Below, in pieces: positions 56,882 to 64,000 of a DNA stretch of 64,000 nucleotides (within the stretch, counting starts at the first letter, position 1; every line of letters begins with the position of its first letter). The notes under the pieces were generated by a model. It made no database searches. It was not told where the DNA came from and saw only the letters and a list, made by a program, of their open reading frames with translations. Origin of the DNA: Sphingobacterium kitahiroshimense (GTDB lineage: Bacteria; Bacteroidota; Bacteroidia; Sphingobacteriales; Sphingobacteriaceae); contig NZ_JAOQNK010000001.1 of the NCBI RefSeq assembly GCF_025961315.1, positions 2,232,001 through 2,296,000 of the forward strand, written 5' to 3'. Position numbers and translations under genes: made by a program.

Positions 56882-57622
56882 TTATCCCAATCCTTCGATA
56901 AACTGCATAATCATTTCTCGCTTTCGATTTGAAATAGGAATCATCCTGCCATCTTTCATTTCCAGTTGCCCGTCTTTAAAATACTTATGGATATAATGGG
57001 AATTAATAAGATAAGATTGGTGACAACGTATAAACTGTTCTTGAGGCAACATCGCTTCAAAATGCTTTATTACTTTAGAAACCATTAAATTGACCCCATC
57101 TTTTAAATGAAAAGTAGTATATCCTTTATCACTAAAACAGTATAAAATATCCTCTACATCAACAATCTGTGTAAATTCAAAGGTTCGAAGTGCTATTTTT
57201 TTTGGAGTAGCCGGATGTTTAAGATGACTTTCTGCAATCTTGAGCTGTAATTGGTTTAGCGTAAATTCTGTCGTCTTTTTATAGCATTGTTCAATCTTCT
57301 CCATGAGTAAACTTGGATCGATCGGTTTTGTCAGATAACCAATAGCGCCAAGATTAAGCGCTTCAATAGCATATTGGTTAAAAGCAGTTATAAATATAAT
57401 ATTAGCATCTAAATTAAGATTGGCTAATAATGCTAAGCTGAGACCATCTTTTAACTGTATATCTGATAAGATAAGGTCCGGTAATTCTCTCGGAATTTCG
57501 ATCTCGGCCTTTTTGATATTAGACGAGCTTCCAACCATCCGCACATAGGGTATTTCATCCAAAATGGATTGGATATAACGAAGTATATTCGCCTCGTCTT
57601 CGAGTACATAAATCTTTAACAT
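56882..57622 (-). CDS. LytTR-family response regulator beside the RiPP locus
   Basis: A 246-residue regulator: receiver domain with acidic E8-D9, phospho-acceptor D54 (LILSDIQLKDG) and K in GYLTKPIDPS; a LytTR DNA-binding domain at about 150-246 (IVDVEDILYCFSDKGYTTFHL, FIRCHQSYLINSHYIHKYF). It lies 3 nt after the kinase gene, so the two form an operon. Position at the end of the RiPP locus and shared CGAATATT repeats suggest it controls the peptide genes; this is inference. Confidence 0.9.
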   Translation of the reverse strand: MLKIYVLEDEANILRYIQSILDEIPYVRMVGSSSNIKKAEIEIPRELPDLILSDIQLKDGLSLALLANLNLDANIIFITAFNQYAIEALNLGAIGYLTKPIDPSLLMEKIEQCYKKTTEFTLNQLQLKIAESHLKHPATPKKIALRTFEFTQIVDVEDILYCFSDKGYTTFHLKDGVNLMVSKVIKHFEAMLPQEQFIRCHQSYLINSHYIHKYFKDGQLEMKDGRMIPISNRKREMIMQFIEGLG

Positions 57623-57625
57623 AAT

Positions 57626-59578
57626 CTAATCAAAATTCAGAGTTAATGGGAAATATATTTCAACTTGATAACCTGTTCCGTCCTGTTTAAAATTCGGATG
57701 TTTCCGCATACCTGCAACATGCTTATCCTTTCCAAATAGCAGTTCAATACGCTCCTCGGTTATTACCTGAGATAAAGATTCTTTCTTTTTATTTATCTGT
57801 GAGTTTTCCGCCACTCCCACTCCATTATCAGTAATCTCAATATGTAGCGTACCTTTAGTTTGGTAAAACCTAACTTGTAGACAACCTTTATCCTCCAGGC
57901 TCATAAGACCATGTTCTATCGCATTTTCTAAAAAGGGCTGGACTAACATCGGAGGAATAAGTGTATTATCTAAGTCTAAATCGCCTGTTTCGACATGATA
58001 TTCAAAAGAGTGATTAAAACGCATTTGTTGAAGATTGACGTAGTTATTAAGACTATCTATTTCTTTTTCTAACGGTATAAAATCTTTTCTATTTAACTCT
58101 AACATATCGCGGATAACTTTTGTTAGTGTAACCAAATACTTATTTGCTTCCAATTTTTTATCGGTACTGATCAAGCCCTGCAAGTTGGCAATAGAATTAT
58201 ATATAAAATGAGGATTTAGCTGATTTTGTCTATTTTTTTGTTCTAAGACAAGTTGTTTATGTTGTAATAACAATTTATCATGTTCAGCCTTGAAGAGTTT
58301 TTGTTTGTAGGAGCTGAAAACAAAAAAGACAATAAAAATCGTCAATATGATGAAAATTATAAAGGTCCATCGCTGTTGGGTAATAAATTTACTCTTTAAA
58401 TCATTATTTTCCTGAAGAGATCGAATTGCTTCATCTTTCTTCTGAGCATCATAACGTGCAGTAATGTCAGCTATCGCTGTCTTTTGCATCACCTCAGTGG
58501 CCTGTAGATATGCTTCATATTGTTTTCTACCATACAGGTAAGCCTGTTTATAATCACCCTTTTTTTCATAAGATTTGCTTAAGATATCCAATACCGAAGT
58601 CATATCTTTGGTTTCCTTTTTGTTTTTACGAGCGATTTCCATCCCCCTCTTTACATATAGAATAGCCGAATCAGGTTGATTGTTAGCAAGGAATAGGTCG
58701 GCAAAATTATTGTACTGTTTTAACGCCGTATTCTCTTTCGTTTTGGTGAGATAGTTAAAATATATCCTATGTCGATCAACAGCTTCTTTTGTCTTCCCCT
58801 GTTTTTTCAGCCATTGTGATTCAAAGTCAATCGAACGCATTAAGGCCAATGTATCATCCAATTCTCTAGCCAATGCTTGACAGCTATCCAGATATGTCTC
58901 AGCCCCAGGAGTTCCATCAAGATCTAAGGAGATCATAAAACGAATATCATAGTACATTTGAAGGAAGCGTGCAGATGTTGCATAGGGATGATTTTGTCTG
59001 AACAATTTAATATACCGTAAAGAATTCTCGGAGTCCTGATTAGTATAAAAAATCATCGCCAACATGTTGTCATATAAAAATAAGAATACAGACTTAGATT
59101 TCTCCACCTGACTTCTCGTATTCATAAGCTCCTTAGTCACTTCTGAGCTATTAATATCTGTATGGTCGGCTTTACTTTTTAAGAGCAAATATTTCTTTAA
59201 AGCCCACTCATCCACCTGTTTAGGTAATATATATATGTTATTCACACTATTTATCAGTGAATCATCTTTGAAACCAAAGGGTAAATTAAGTGCTTTGAGT
59301 GCCCAATAATAAATATTCTGCTTAAAATTGGGTGATTTTTCATACTCGACAAATAGACTATCTCTGATCCGATTATTATCCTGTGTTGAATTTATAATCG
59401 AACTTAACAAATGATGCTTTGCAACACTGTCCAAAGTCAAACCTGCATGTTTAGAAATTGTTGGCTTCTGACTGGAGTCACAGCTTACAAATATGGTTAA
59501 AAAATAAATGCAGAAAATTATGCTCCAAATTCTATTCAATTTCAGCAAGCGACCAATTTTTAGACAATATTCTTTCAT
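57626..59578 (-). CDS. TPR sensor histidine kinase (LytS/YehU type)
   Basis: A kinase of about 650 residues. An N-terminal hydrophobic stretch ends in FVSCDSS, so it may be lipid-anchored or a signal anchor. A large extracytoplasmic TPR-like helical domain (about 60-390) comes next, then one membrane helix (WTFIIFIILTIFIVFFVFSSY), a short coiled coil, the phospho-acceptor QLNPHFIYNSIANLQGLI, and the ATPase domain (VQPFLENAIEHGL, ITDNGVGV). TPR kinases sense periplasmic protein or peptide signals. It is cotranscribed with the LytTR regulator. MKEYCLK at 59578 is preferred over an earlier ATG 15 bp upstream; the choice is not certain. Confidence 0.88.
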   Translation of the reverse strand: MKEYCLKIGRLLKLNRIWSIIFCIYFLTIFVSCDSSQKPTISKHAGLTLDSVAKHHLLSSIINSTQDNNRIRDSLFVEYEKSPNFKQNIYYWALKALNLPFGFKDDSLINSVNNIYILPKQVDEWALKKYLLLKSKADHTDINSSEVTKELMNTRSQVEKSKSVFLFLYDNMLAMIFYTNQDSENSLRYIKLFRQNHPYATSARFLQMYYDIRFMISLDLDGTPGAETYLDSCQALARELDDTLALMRSIDFESQWLKKQGKTKEAVDRHRIYFNYLTKTKENTALKQYNNFADLFLANNQPDSAILYVKRGMEIARKNKKETKDMTSVLDILSKSYEKKGDYKQAYLYGRKQYEAYLQATEVMQKTAIADITARYDAQKKDEAIRSLQENNDLKSKFITQQRWTFIIFIILTIFIVFFVFSSYKQKLFKAEHDKLLLQHKQLVLEQKNRQNQLNPHFIYNSIANLQGLISTDKKLEANKYLVTLTKVIRDMLELNRKDFIPLEKEIDSLNNYVNLQQMRFNHSFEYHVETGDLDLDNTLIPPMLVQPFLENAIEHGLMSLEDKGCLQVRFYQTKGTLHIEITDNGVGVAENSQINKKKESLSQVITEERIELLFGKDKHVAGMRKHPNFKQDGTGYQVEIYFPLTLNFD

Positions 59579-59943
59579 CCCTATAAAAATCATTTTTTAA
59601 AACAACTAATATAAACCATTTTCAATATTCGCTATAGTTCAACCAATATTCGAAACGATCTTGTCGATATTTAAAGAACAAGATTGTCCGAAACTTATAC
59701 TATATGTAAAAATAAATAAGGTTACAGAAGTGCCGACTTCAATTAGTTTGTTTCAAATATATTTAAAAAATGGAACTAGTCAGGGGCTCTCAATTCAATT
59801 ATATAAATAGTCAAATAAAAATGCTAAAATTATTTTAAAAAAAATCCGCCGGTTTACCATATTACATAAAATCAAAACCCTATAAATCAGAAAATTTATA
59901 GGGTTTTGATTTTTATTTTAAATTACGATTTTCTATCTAGTAC
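59579..59943. promoter_or_regulatory. Kinase promoter region with paired CAATATTCG repeats
   Basis: No gene seen. CAATATTCG occurs at 59623-59631 and 59644-59652, 21 bp apart; on the strand of the kinase gene it reads CGAATATTG. This is a plausible autoregulatory site. The end of the stretch holds the terminator of the next gene. Confidence 0.5.
59868..59917 (-). terminator. 20-bp hairpin terminator of the SnoaL-like gene
   Basis: Arm 59868-59887 is the exact inverse of 59894-59913 with a 6-nt loop; T-rich on both outer sides. Confidence 0.85.
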
Positions 59944-60450
59944 CTATTTTGGTTGGTTAAACATGTACCGAGCGATCTTCCATTTGTTATTTTCTTTTTT
60001 CATTAAAAAAAACTCTCGATTTAACTCGTTAGATTTTTGTCCACTAGCACGGATCAATTGACTTCCATTTGATTGAGTTCGAACAAATACTACACTATCT
60101 TCAAGTATAACTGCTTCCTCCATTTTAAAGGATACATTAAGCAGGATTGCTTTAAAAACATTTTGATAAGCTATTGTAAGTTCATGTGTTCCTGTTGCTG
60201 TGGGCAACCCTGTTGGCATAAATATACCGTCAGCCATGTATTGACCGACGGCCTGCTCGACATTTGATTTATTCAGGGCTTCAAAATAAATAGTCAAAGC
60301 ATCTTCGATTTCCGCTTTTATTGTTTGTTTATTCATTACTGTTGAATTTTCAAGTTTAGAAATATGTGCATAATCATTCCGCTGATTTGTTTCATTTTGG
60401 CAGGCTAATAACATAAAAAAAAACACTGCCGCCACCATGGCCTTTATCAT
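59944..60450 (-). CDS. SnoaL/DUF4440-like lipoprotein
   Basis: A 168-residue protein with a lipobox (AAVFFFMLLACQNE). The mature part resembles the cone-shaped SnoaL/SgcJ fold: helix with EIEDALTIYFEALNKSNVEQ, then YMADGIFMPTGLPTATG, and a sheet ending REFFLMKKENNKWKIARYMF. Many such proteins bind small ligands; the catalytic role here is unknown. Its ATG lies 6 nt from the oxidoreductase stop, so both are cotranscribed. Confidence 0.75.
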   Translation of the reverse strand: MIKAMVAAVFFFMLLACQNETNQRNDYAHISKLENSTVMNKQTIKAEIEDALTIYFEALNKSNVEQAVGQYMADGIFMPTGLPTATGTHELTIAYQNVFKAILLNVSFKMEEAVILEDSVVFVRTQSNGSQLIRASGQKSNELNREFFLMKKENNKWKIARYMFNQPK

Positions 60451-60456
60451 ATGATT

Positions 60457-61131
60457 TTAGATTTTATGTTGACCAATAATATCCTTTGCTTCATCAAGTA
60501 CCACTGTTTTTCCCAGTGCTCCGAACTCATGAAGATCGCCAAATACTTCTAAGCGAATAGATTGATTGATACCTCCAATATGAAGAGGTTCAAAACCACT
60601 GGCTTTGATTAATTCTTCAACAAATTGATTACTATTAGTATTATCCGATGCATAAAATAACACTTTATTTTGAGGGGTAACGAAAGCCTCTTCTGATAAT
60701 GAATGTACACCTAGAGTTCCAAATGCTTTAACAAAACTGGTTTCTTTAGGTACCAAAGCTAATAGAGTCTGACCTGCAGAATCATGTTGATCAATAATTT
60801 TTCTAAAACCTCCATTGCCATCTGGAGCAATTGGATTTGAAACATCTACAATAATTTTTCCTTTTAGCTCCGTCGCATACTGCACCAAAAATTCTTTAAT
60901 ATTATCAAAGTAAATCGCAGGAATGATTACATCAGCTTTATGAATCGCATCGGATATCTCCTCTGCAGTGGCAAGATTTCCAAATTTGTCCGCCAGATTG
61001 CTTGCCTTCTCAAATGCTCTAGAGGAAAGGATAACCGGGTGATTTCCTTTTACAAGATTAGTGGCTATGGCTTTACCAATATTACCCAAACCAATAACGG
61101 CTACTTTTACTTGTTGATCTACTGTATTCAT
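60457..61131 (-). CDS. NADPH-dependent F420-reductase-like dinucleotide-binding protein
   Basis: A 224-residue Rossmann protein, using the start MNTVDQQVKVAVIG (a longer frame has an unlikely N-terminus). The dinucleotide site is VAVIGLGNIGKAIATNLVKG with SSRAFEK after strand 2, which favours NADPH. It resembles F420H2:NADP oxidoreductase-like proteins of non-methanogens, where F420 use is doubtful. In such relatives it reduces flavins or other acceptors. It precedes the SnoaL-like gene in a two-gene operon, downstream of a Crp/Fnr gene on the same strand. Confidence 0.8.
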   Translation of the reverse strand: MNTVDQQVKVAVIGLGNIGKAIATNLVKGNHPVILSSRAFEKASNLADKFGNLATAEEISDAIHKADVIIPAIYFDNIKEFLVQYATELKGKIIVDVSNPIAPDGNGGFRKIIDQHDSAGQTLLALVPKETSFVKAFGTLGVHSLSEEAFVTPQNKVLFYASDNTNSNQFVEELIKASGFEPLHIGGINQSIRLEVFGDLHEFGALGKTVVLDEAKDIIGQHKI

Positions 61132-61248
61132 CGTTTTATATGTTAAAAATTTGTTTGTCATTATTGACAATACAAAATTGCGATGAATAGTCAACCTACA
61201 CCTATAAGCTATAATAAGAAATACCCTTAATCTAGTTTAAGAGTATAG

Positions 61249-61824
61249 TTATTTTCTAAATCTATCGTTCTTTATTTTACTCAAAAATTCTGCAGTTATA
61301 CCTAAATAAGAGGCGATTTGTGTATTAGGTAGCCTATTTGCTAAATTGGGATATTGATTAATAAAACTTTCGTACCTATCAATAGCGGTAGAACTAAACA
61401 TTTGTAATAATCGATTTTGAAGTTCAATATATTTATTTTCAATAATCACACGGAAATTACGGTCAAACTTTGGATAATTAGTGTATAAATACCATAAATC
61501 ACCTTTGGAAATCTGTAATACTACTGAAGGTTCTATTGCTTCTATATATAACTGCGAAGGAGTTTCACGATGTAAACTACCTATGTCCGAAATCCAATCG
61601 TCTTCAGCTGCGAAGACAAGATTATGTTCAGCCCCCTTATCATCTATACCGTACATTTTAAAACAACCACTCTGTATGTAGGTAAAAGACTTACATACAT
61701 CCCCTTGGTGTAAAAGAAACTGTCTTCTTTTTATAGTTCTCTTCGTAATATGGTTTGTTAAAACCGCGATCTCCTCGCTATCAAGGGGCAGATACTGGTT
61801 AAAGTGGTTTATAATATGATCCAT
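61249..61824 (-). CDS. Crp/Fnr-family transcriptional regulator
   Basis: A 191-residue regulator with a cyclic-nucleotide-binding-type beta roll (about 15-115: QFLLHQGDVCKSFTYIQSGCF, EDDWISDIGSLHRETPSQLY) and a short C-terminal HTH (LPNTQIASYLGITAEFLSKI). It lacks the Fnr cysteines and the full cAMP pocket, so the ligand is unknown. It lies 117 bp upstream of the oxidoreductase-SnoaL pair on the same strand and may regulate it. Confidence 0.9.
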   Translation of the reverse strand: MDHIINHFNQYLPLDSEEIAVLTNHITKRTIKRRQFLLHQGDVCKSFTYIQSGCFKMYGIDDKGAEHNLVFAAEDDWISDIGSLHRETPSQLYIEAIEPSVVLQISKGDLWYLYTNYPKFDRNFRVIIENKYIELQNRLLQMFSSTAIDRYESFINQYPNLANRLPNTQIASYLGITAEFLSKIKNDRFRK

Positions 61825-62207
61825 ATCAATTCTTTTTTCTAAACAATCTTCTAAAGATACAAAATGAGAATGCCATGAATATAATGATGGATTTAATATT
61901 TCTAAATAATGTCGCGTTTATAGTTTTGATAAATACGCTATATTTTCAAAATTAAAACACATATGCTATAACATTCATCCTAATTTTTAAACAAGGAATA
62001 TACTAATAAAGTTAACAACTTTAAGATCTGAGTACATGGAGTGATGATGTGAAAAAGAGTCATAAACGAATGCTTTACCATATAAAACAATCCGAAATAA
62101 TTATTTTTTCCTTTTAATAAAGCAACAACAGCAATTACTAACATTTTTCTTATATTAGGGAAAATAGTACATATCAAGGTATCCTTACTAACATTTAACT
62201 TTTCTTT
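61825..62207. other. Gene-free stretch before pncA
   Basis: No supported gene. A 65-codon minus-strand frame (61980-62177) is hydrophobic and lacks any sign of a gene. The stretch should contain the divergent promoters of the Crp/Fnr gene and pncA. Confidence 0.5.
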
Positions 62208-62798
62208 ATGAAAGCTTTAATTATAATCGATGTACAGTATGATTTTTTACCAGGAGGTGCTTTAGCTGTTAATCATGGTGATGAAATCGTGCACAAAATT
62301 AACGAGCTACAGACACAGTATGATCTTGTGGTAGCCACACAAGATTGGCATCCAAGGGGGCATAAAAGTTTTTATACCTCGCATCCTGGCAAAGAGCCAT
62401 TTGAAGAAATAATGTTAAATGGATTAGATCAGGTACTTTGGCCAGAGCATTGCATACAAGGAACTAAAGGCGCTGAATTCGTCTCTGGACTTTCAACAAA
62501 TGCAATTGAAGCTATTTTTAGAAAAGGAATGGATAAAGAAATTGATAGCTATAGTGGTTTTTTTGATAATGGTAGAAAAAAATCTACAGGAATGGGTGAT
62601 TATCTTAAAGGTAGAGGTGTTACAGAAGTAGCTGTCTGTGGAGTGGCTGCTGATTACTGCGTATATTACACTGCAAACGATGCTTTAGATTTAGGTTTTA
62701 AATCGAGTATTATAGCGGGTGCATCTAAACCAATAGATCTGGAAAGATACGATCGTGTGAAAAAATACTTTATCTCGAAGGGCGGTACAATCATATGA
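62208..62798 (+). CDS. pncA: Nicotinamidase PncA
   Basis: A 196-residue bifunctional nicotinamidase/pyrazinamidase that hydrolyses nicotinamide to nicotinate for NAD salvage. The triad is D8 (IIIDVQYDF), K106 (FRKGMD) and C151 (GVAADYCVYY). The metal-binding DxHxxxH is D46, H48 and H52 (TQDWHPRGHKSF), and the cis-peptide region GVAA is present. Length is normal. Single gene with its own terminator. Confidence 0.96.
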   Translation: MKALIIIDVQYDFLPGGALAVNHGDEIVHKINELQTQYDLVVATQDWHPRGHKSFYTSHPGKEPFEEIMLNGLDQVLWPEHCIQGTKGAEFVSGLSTNAIEAIFRKGMDKEIDSYSGFFDNGRKKSTGMGDYLKGRGVTEVAVCGVAADYCVYYTANDALDLGFKSSIIAGASKPIDLERYDRVKKYFISKGGTII

Positions 62799-62843
62799 CC
62801 AGCTGACAACTCTAAACATAATATTTACAGTAATTATAAATTA

Positions 62844-62871
62844 GGCCCAATAGCGAAGTTGGGCTTTTTTT
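62844..62871 (+). terminator. Terminator after pncA
   Basis: GCCCAA-TAGCGAAG-TTGGGC followed by TTTTTTT. Confidence 0.85.
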
Positions 62872-62875
62872 ATGA

Positions 62876-64000
62876 TCACGAATGTAGAAGGCTTAATTTC
62901 AGGTTTATGTATTCGTTATCAAATTGATTGTTGGTATATGATAAAGAACACCAATAGTAATGGCAGGCCATTTCCTTCTTTTCCCCCTTTTCATAAAGAA
63001 ATGCTAAAGAGCTATAAAATGGAAATTTAAGAAAGTCATTTAACATAGGTTCCAAATCAAACATTTTCTTAATCAATGGAGTTATTGGCAAGTAATTACT
63101 CTCAGCAATAACCCTATTTATTTTTACTGCTATAGCATTAGGCTCTAAAAATTCTAATTGAGAATACAAGGTAGATATCAATCTCCAATCTGTTTTTTCA
63201 TAATTAGGTGAAGAACAATGCACTGAAGCAATTAAAGCCTCTAAATGATATTTATTCAGCCTATTTTTACTTAAATCTATTTTATTAAGATAAGCATATC
63301 CCTCGCTTATCAAATTTTTATCCCAAAGCGTCCGATTTTGAAATTGAATAGATATCCATCCATTTTCTTGAATCCTTGCAGGAAATCGAGAAACATGAAA
63401 GAAAAATAAAGCTAAAAGAGCATTTAATTCACAATGATCCTCCTGATATTTTTTGACTAAAACACTTAGACGAATCGCTTCAAAACATAAATCCTTTTTT
63501 ATTGATTCTCGTTTTTGAGCAGATTTGAAGCCTTCATTAAACATCAAATACAATACATGAAGCAGATGGGGCATCTCATTATGCAAGCTTTCGAATTCAC
63601 ATTTCTCATATTGAATAGCAATTTTTTTTATTAAAACCTGACTTCGTAAGATGATCTTTTTAATAGTTTCAACGGGTAACATCATGGCTCTTGATATTTC
63701 AGAATAGCCAAATCCACATAAATAAAACAAAGATATAATCAACTTATTTCTGTCAGAGACATTGATTTTAGAAAAGAAGATCAACAATTGAAGTAAACTA
63801 TCTTCGGCTTCATGTGACGCAATTGATTCTTCTTCCTCGTACGAAATTCGATTAAGAATCTTGCTTCCAACCGAATCTCGATTGATTTTATTGATTAATT
63901 TATTTTGAGAAACATAAATTAACCATCCGAAACAATTTTTGGGAGTTCCTTTATATCTCCATTCACTTAGGGCAATTTCAAATGCTTCCTGAACTGCATC
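62876..64000 (-). CDS. ECF-type RNA polymerase sigma factor, 5' end missing
   Basis: The frame is open from the window edge (64000) to the stop at 62876, so at least 374 residues are present and the start is outside. The visible N-terminus DAVQEAFEIALSEWRYKGTP belongs to the end of sigma region 2; YVSQNKLINKINRD follows. Region 4 HTH is at LFYLCGFGYSEISRAMMLPVETIKKIIL. The long C-terminal extension (LLALFFFHVSRFPARIQENG, LDLSKNRLNKYHLEALIAS) is typical of the large ECF41/DUF6596-type sigma factors, whose extension controls activity. Its target genes are unknown. Confidence 0.88.
   Translation of the reverse strand, partial: DAVQEAFEIALSEWRYKGTPKNCFGWLIYVSQNKLINKINRDSVGSKILNRISYEEEESIASHEAEDSLLQLLIFFSKINVSDRNKLIISLFYLCGFGYSEISRAMMLPVETIKKIILRSQVLIKKIAIQYEKCEFESLHNEMPHLLHVLYLMFNEGFKSAQKRESIKKDLCFEAIRLSVLVKKYQEDHCELNALLALFFFHVSRFPARIQENGWISIQFQNRTLWDKNLISEGYAYLNKIDLSKNRLNKYHLEALIASVHCSSPNYEKTDWRLISTLYSQLEFLEPNAIAVKINRVIAESNYLPITPLIKKMFDLEPMLNDFLKFPFYSSLAFLYEKGEKKEMACHYYWCSLSYTNNQFDNEYINLKLSLLHS

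Noticed and set aside
61980..62177. Hydrophobic 65-codon minus-strand frame
   Set aside because: No leader, no family resemblance, low-complexity hydrophobic content.

Overview
The window looks like a chromosomal segment of a Bacteroidota bacterium, most likely Sphingobacteriaceae (Sphingobacterium or Pedobacter type). Several lines point this way: AT-rich DNA, Bacteroidetes -33/-7 promoters (TTTG, about 19 bp, TAnnTTTG) in front of tRNA genes, A-rich leaders instead of strong Shine-Dalgarno sites, many lipoproteins, LytTR two-component pairs, an M13 peptidase beside rplU-rpmA, and a grasp-with-spasm peptide cluster. The genus is an inference.

Left part (1-11 kb). The 3' end of recX is followed by three copies of a tRNA-Gly(GCC)/tRNA-Leu(UAA) pair at 0.35, 8.1 and 10.7 kb; the outer two lie in identical 260-bp repeats. 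Between them sit nudK, a TPP-riboswitch-controlled thiamine operon (thiS, thiC, a ThiE-like paralogue, thiE, thiG, thiH, thiF; no thiD), and a TetR-fabF pair.

Lipid and envelope part (11-22 kb). A cytoplasmic HTH regulator is divergent from a tight operon of HMG-CoA reductase, CDP-alcohol phosphotransferase, a CdsA-like cytidylyltransferase and a dolichol/phytol-kinase-like protein. This could be an uncharacterised isoprenoid-lipid pathway. A LytS/LytTR pair, a CPA2 antiporter with a cytosolic tail, an EEP-family phosphatase and an acyl-ACP thioesterase follow.

Sugar oxidation part (22-33 kb, minus strand). A GMC oxidoreductase with a gluconate-2-dehydrogenase subunit-3-like partner, two exported Gfo/Idh/MocA proteins, a TIM-barrel isomerase, a NupG-like permease, ApbE and an FGE/SUMF1-domain protein form a cluster of the 3-keto-glycoside type. 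Two lipoproteins, rplU-rpmA and an M13 peptidase come next.

Integrative element (36.1-47.8 kb). A 99-bp perfect direct repeat, each copy with a whole tRNA-Ser(GGA) gene, brackets a tyrosine integrase, a RadC/JAB protein, an SF2-helicase-like protein with an altered P-loop, cargo lipoproteins (one frameshifted), a gene broken by an in-frame TAA, a candidate structured RNA, and a recurring ATACCCCTTA motif. No relaxase, conjugation or virion gene is visible.

RiPP part (48-59.6 kb). After an orphan barstar-like gene comes a complete grasp-with-spasm locus: three GG-leader precursors, a 19-bp hairpin, an ATP-grasp ligase, a small unknown protein, a SPASM protein without a radical-SAM CX3CX2C motif, a C39-peptidase ABC exporter, an HlyD adaptor and a TolC-like channel. 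A convergent LytTR regulator/histidine kinase pair follows; similar CGAATATT repeats lie upstream of both the precursors and the kinase.

Right end (59.6-64 kb): a SnoaL-like lipoprotein, an F420-reductase-like dinucleotide-binding protein, a Crp/Fnr regulator, pncA and a partial ECF-type sigma factor.
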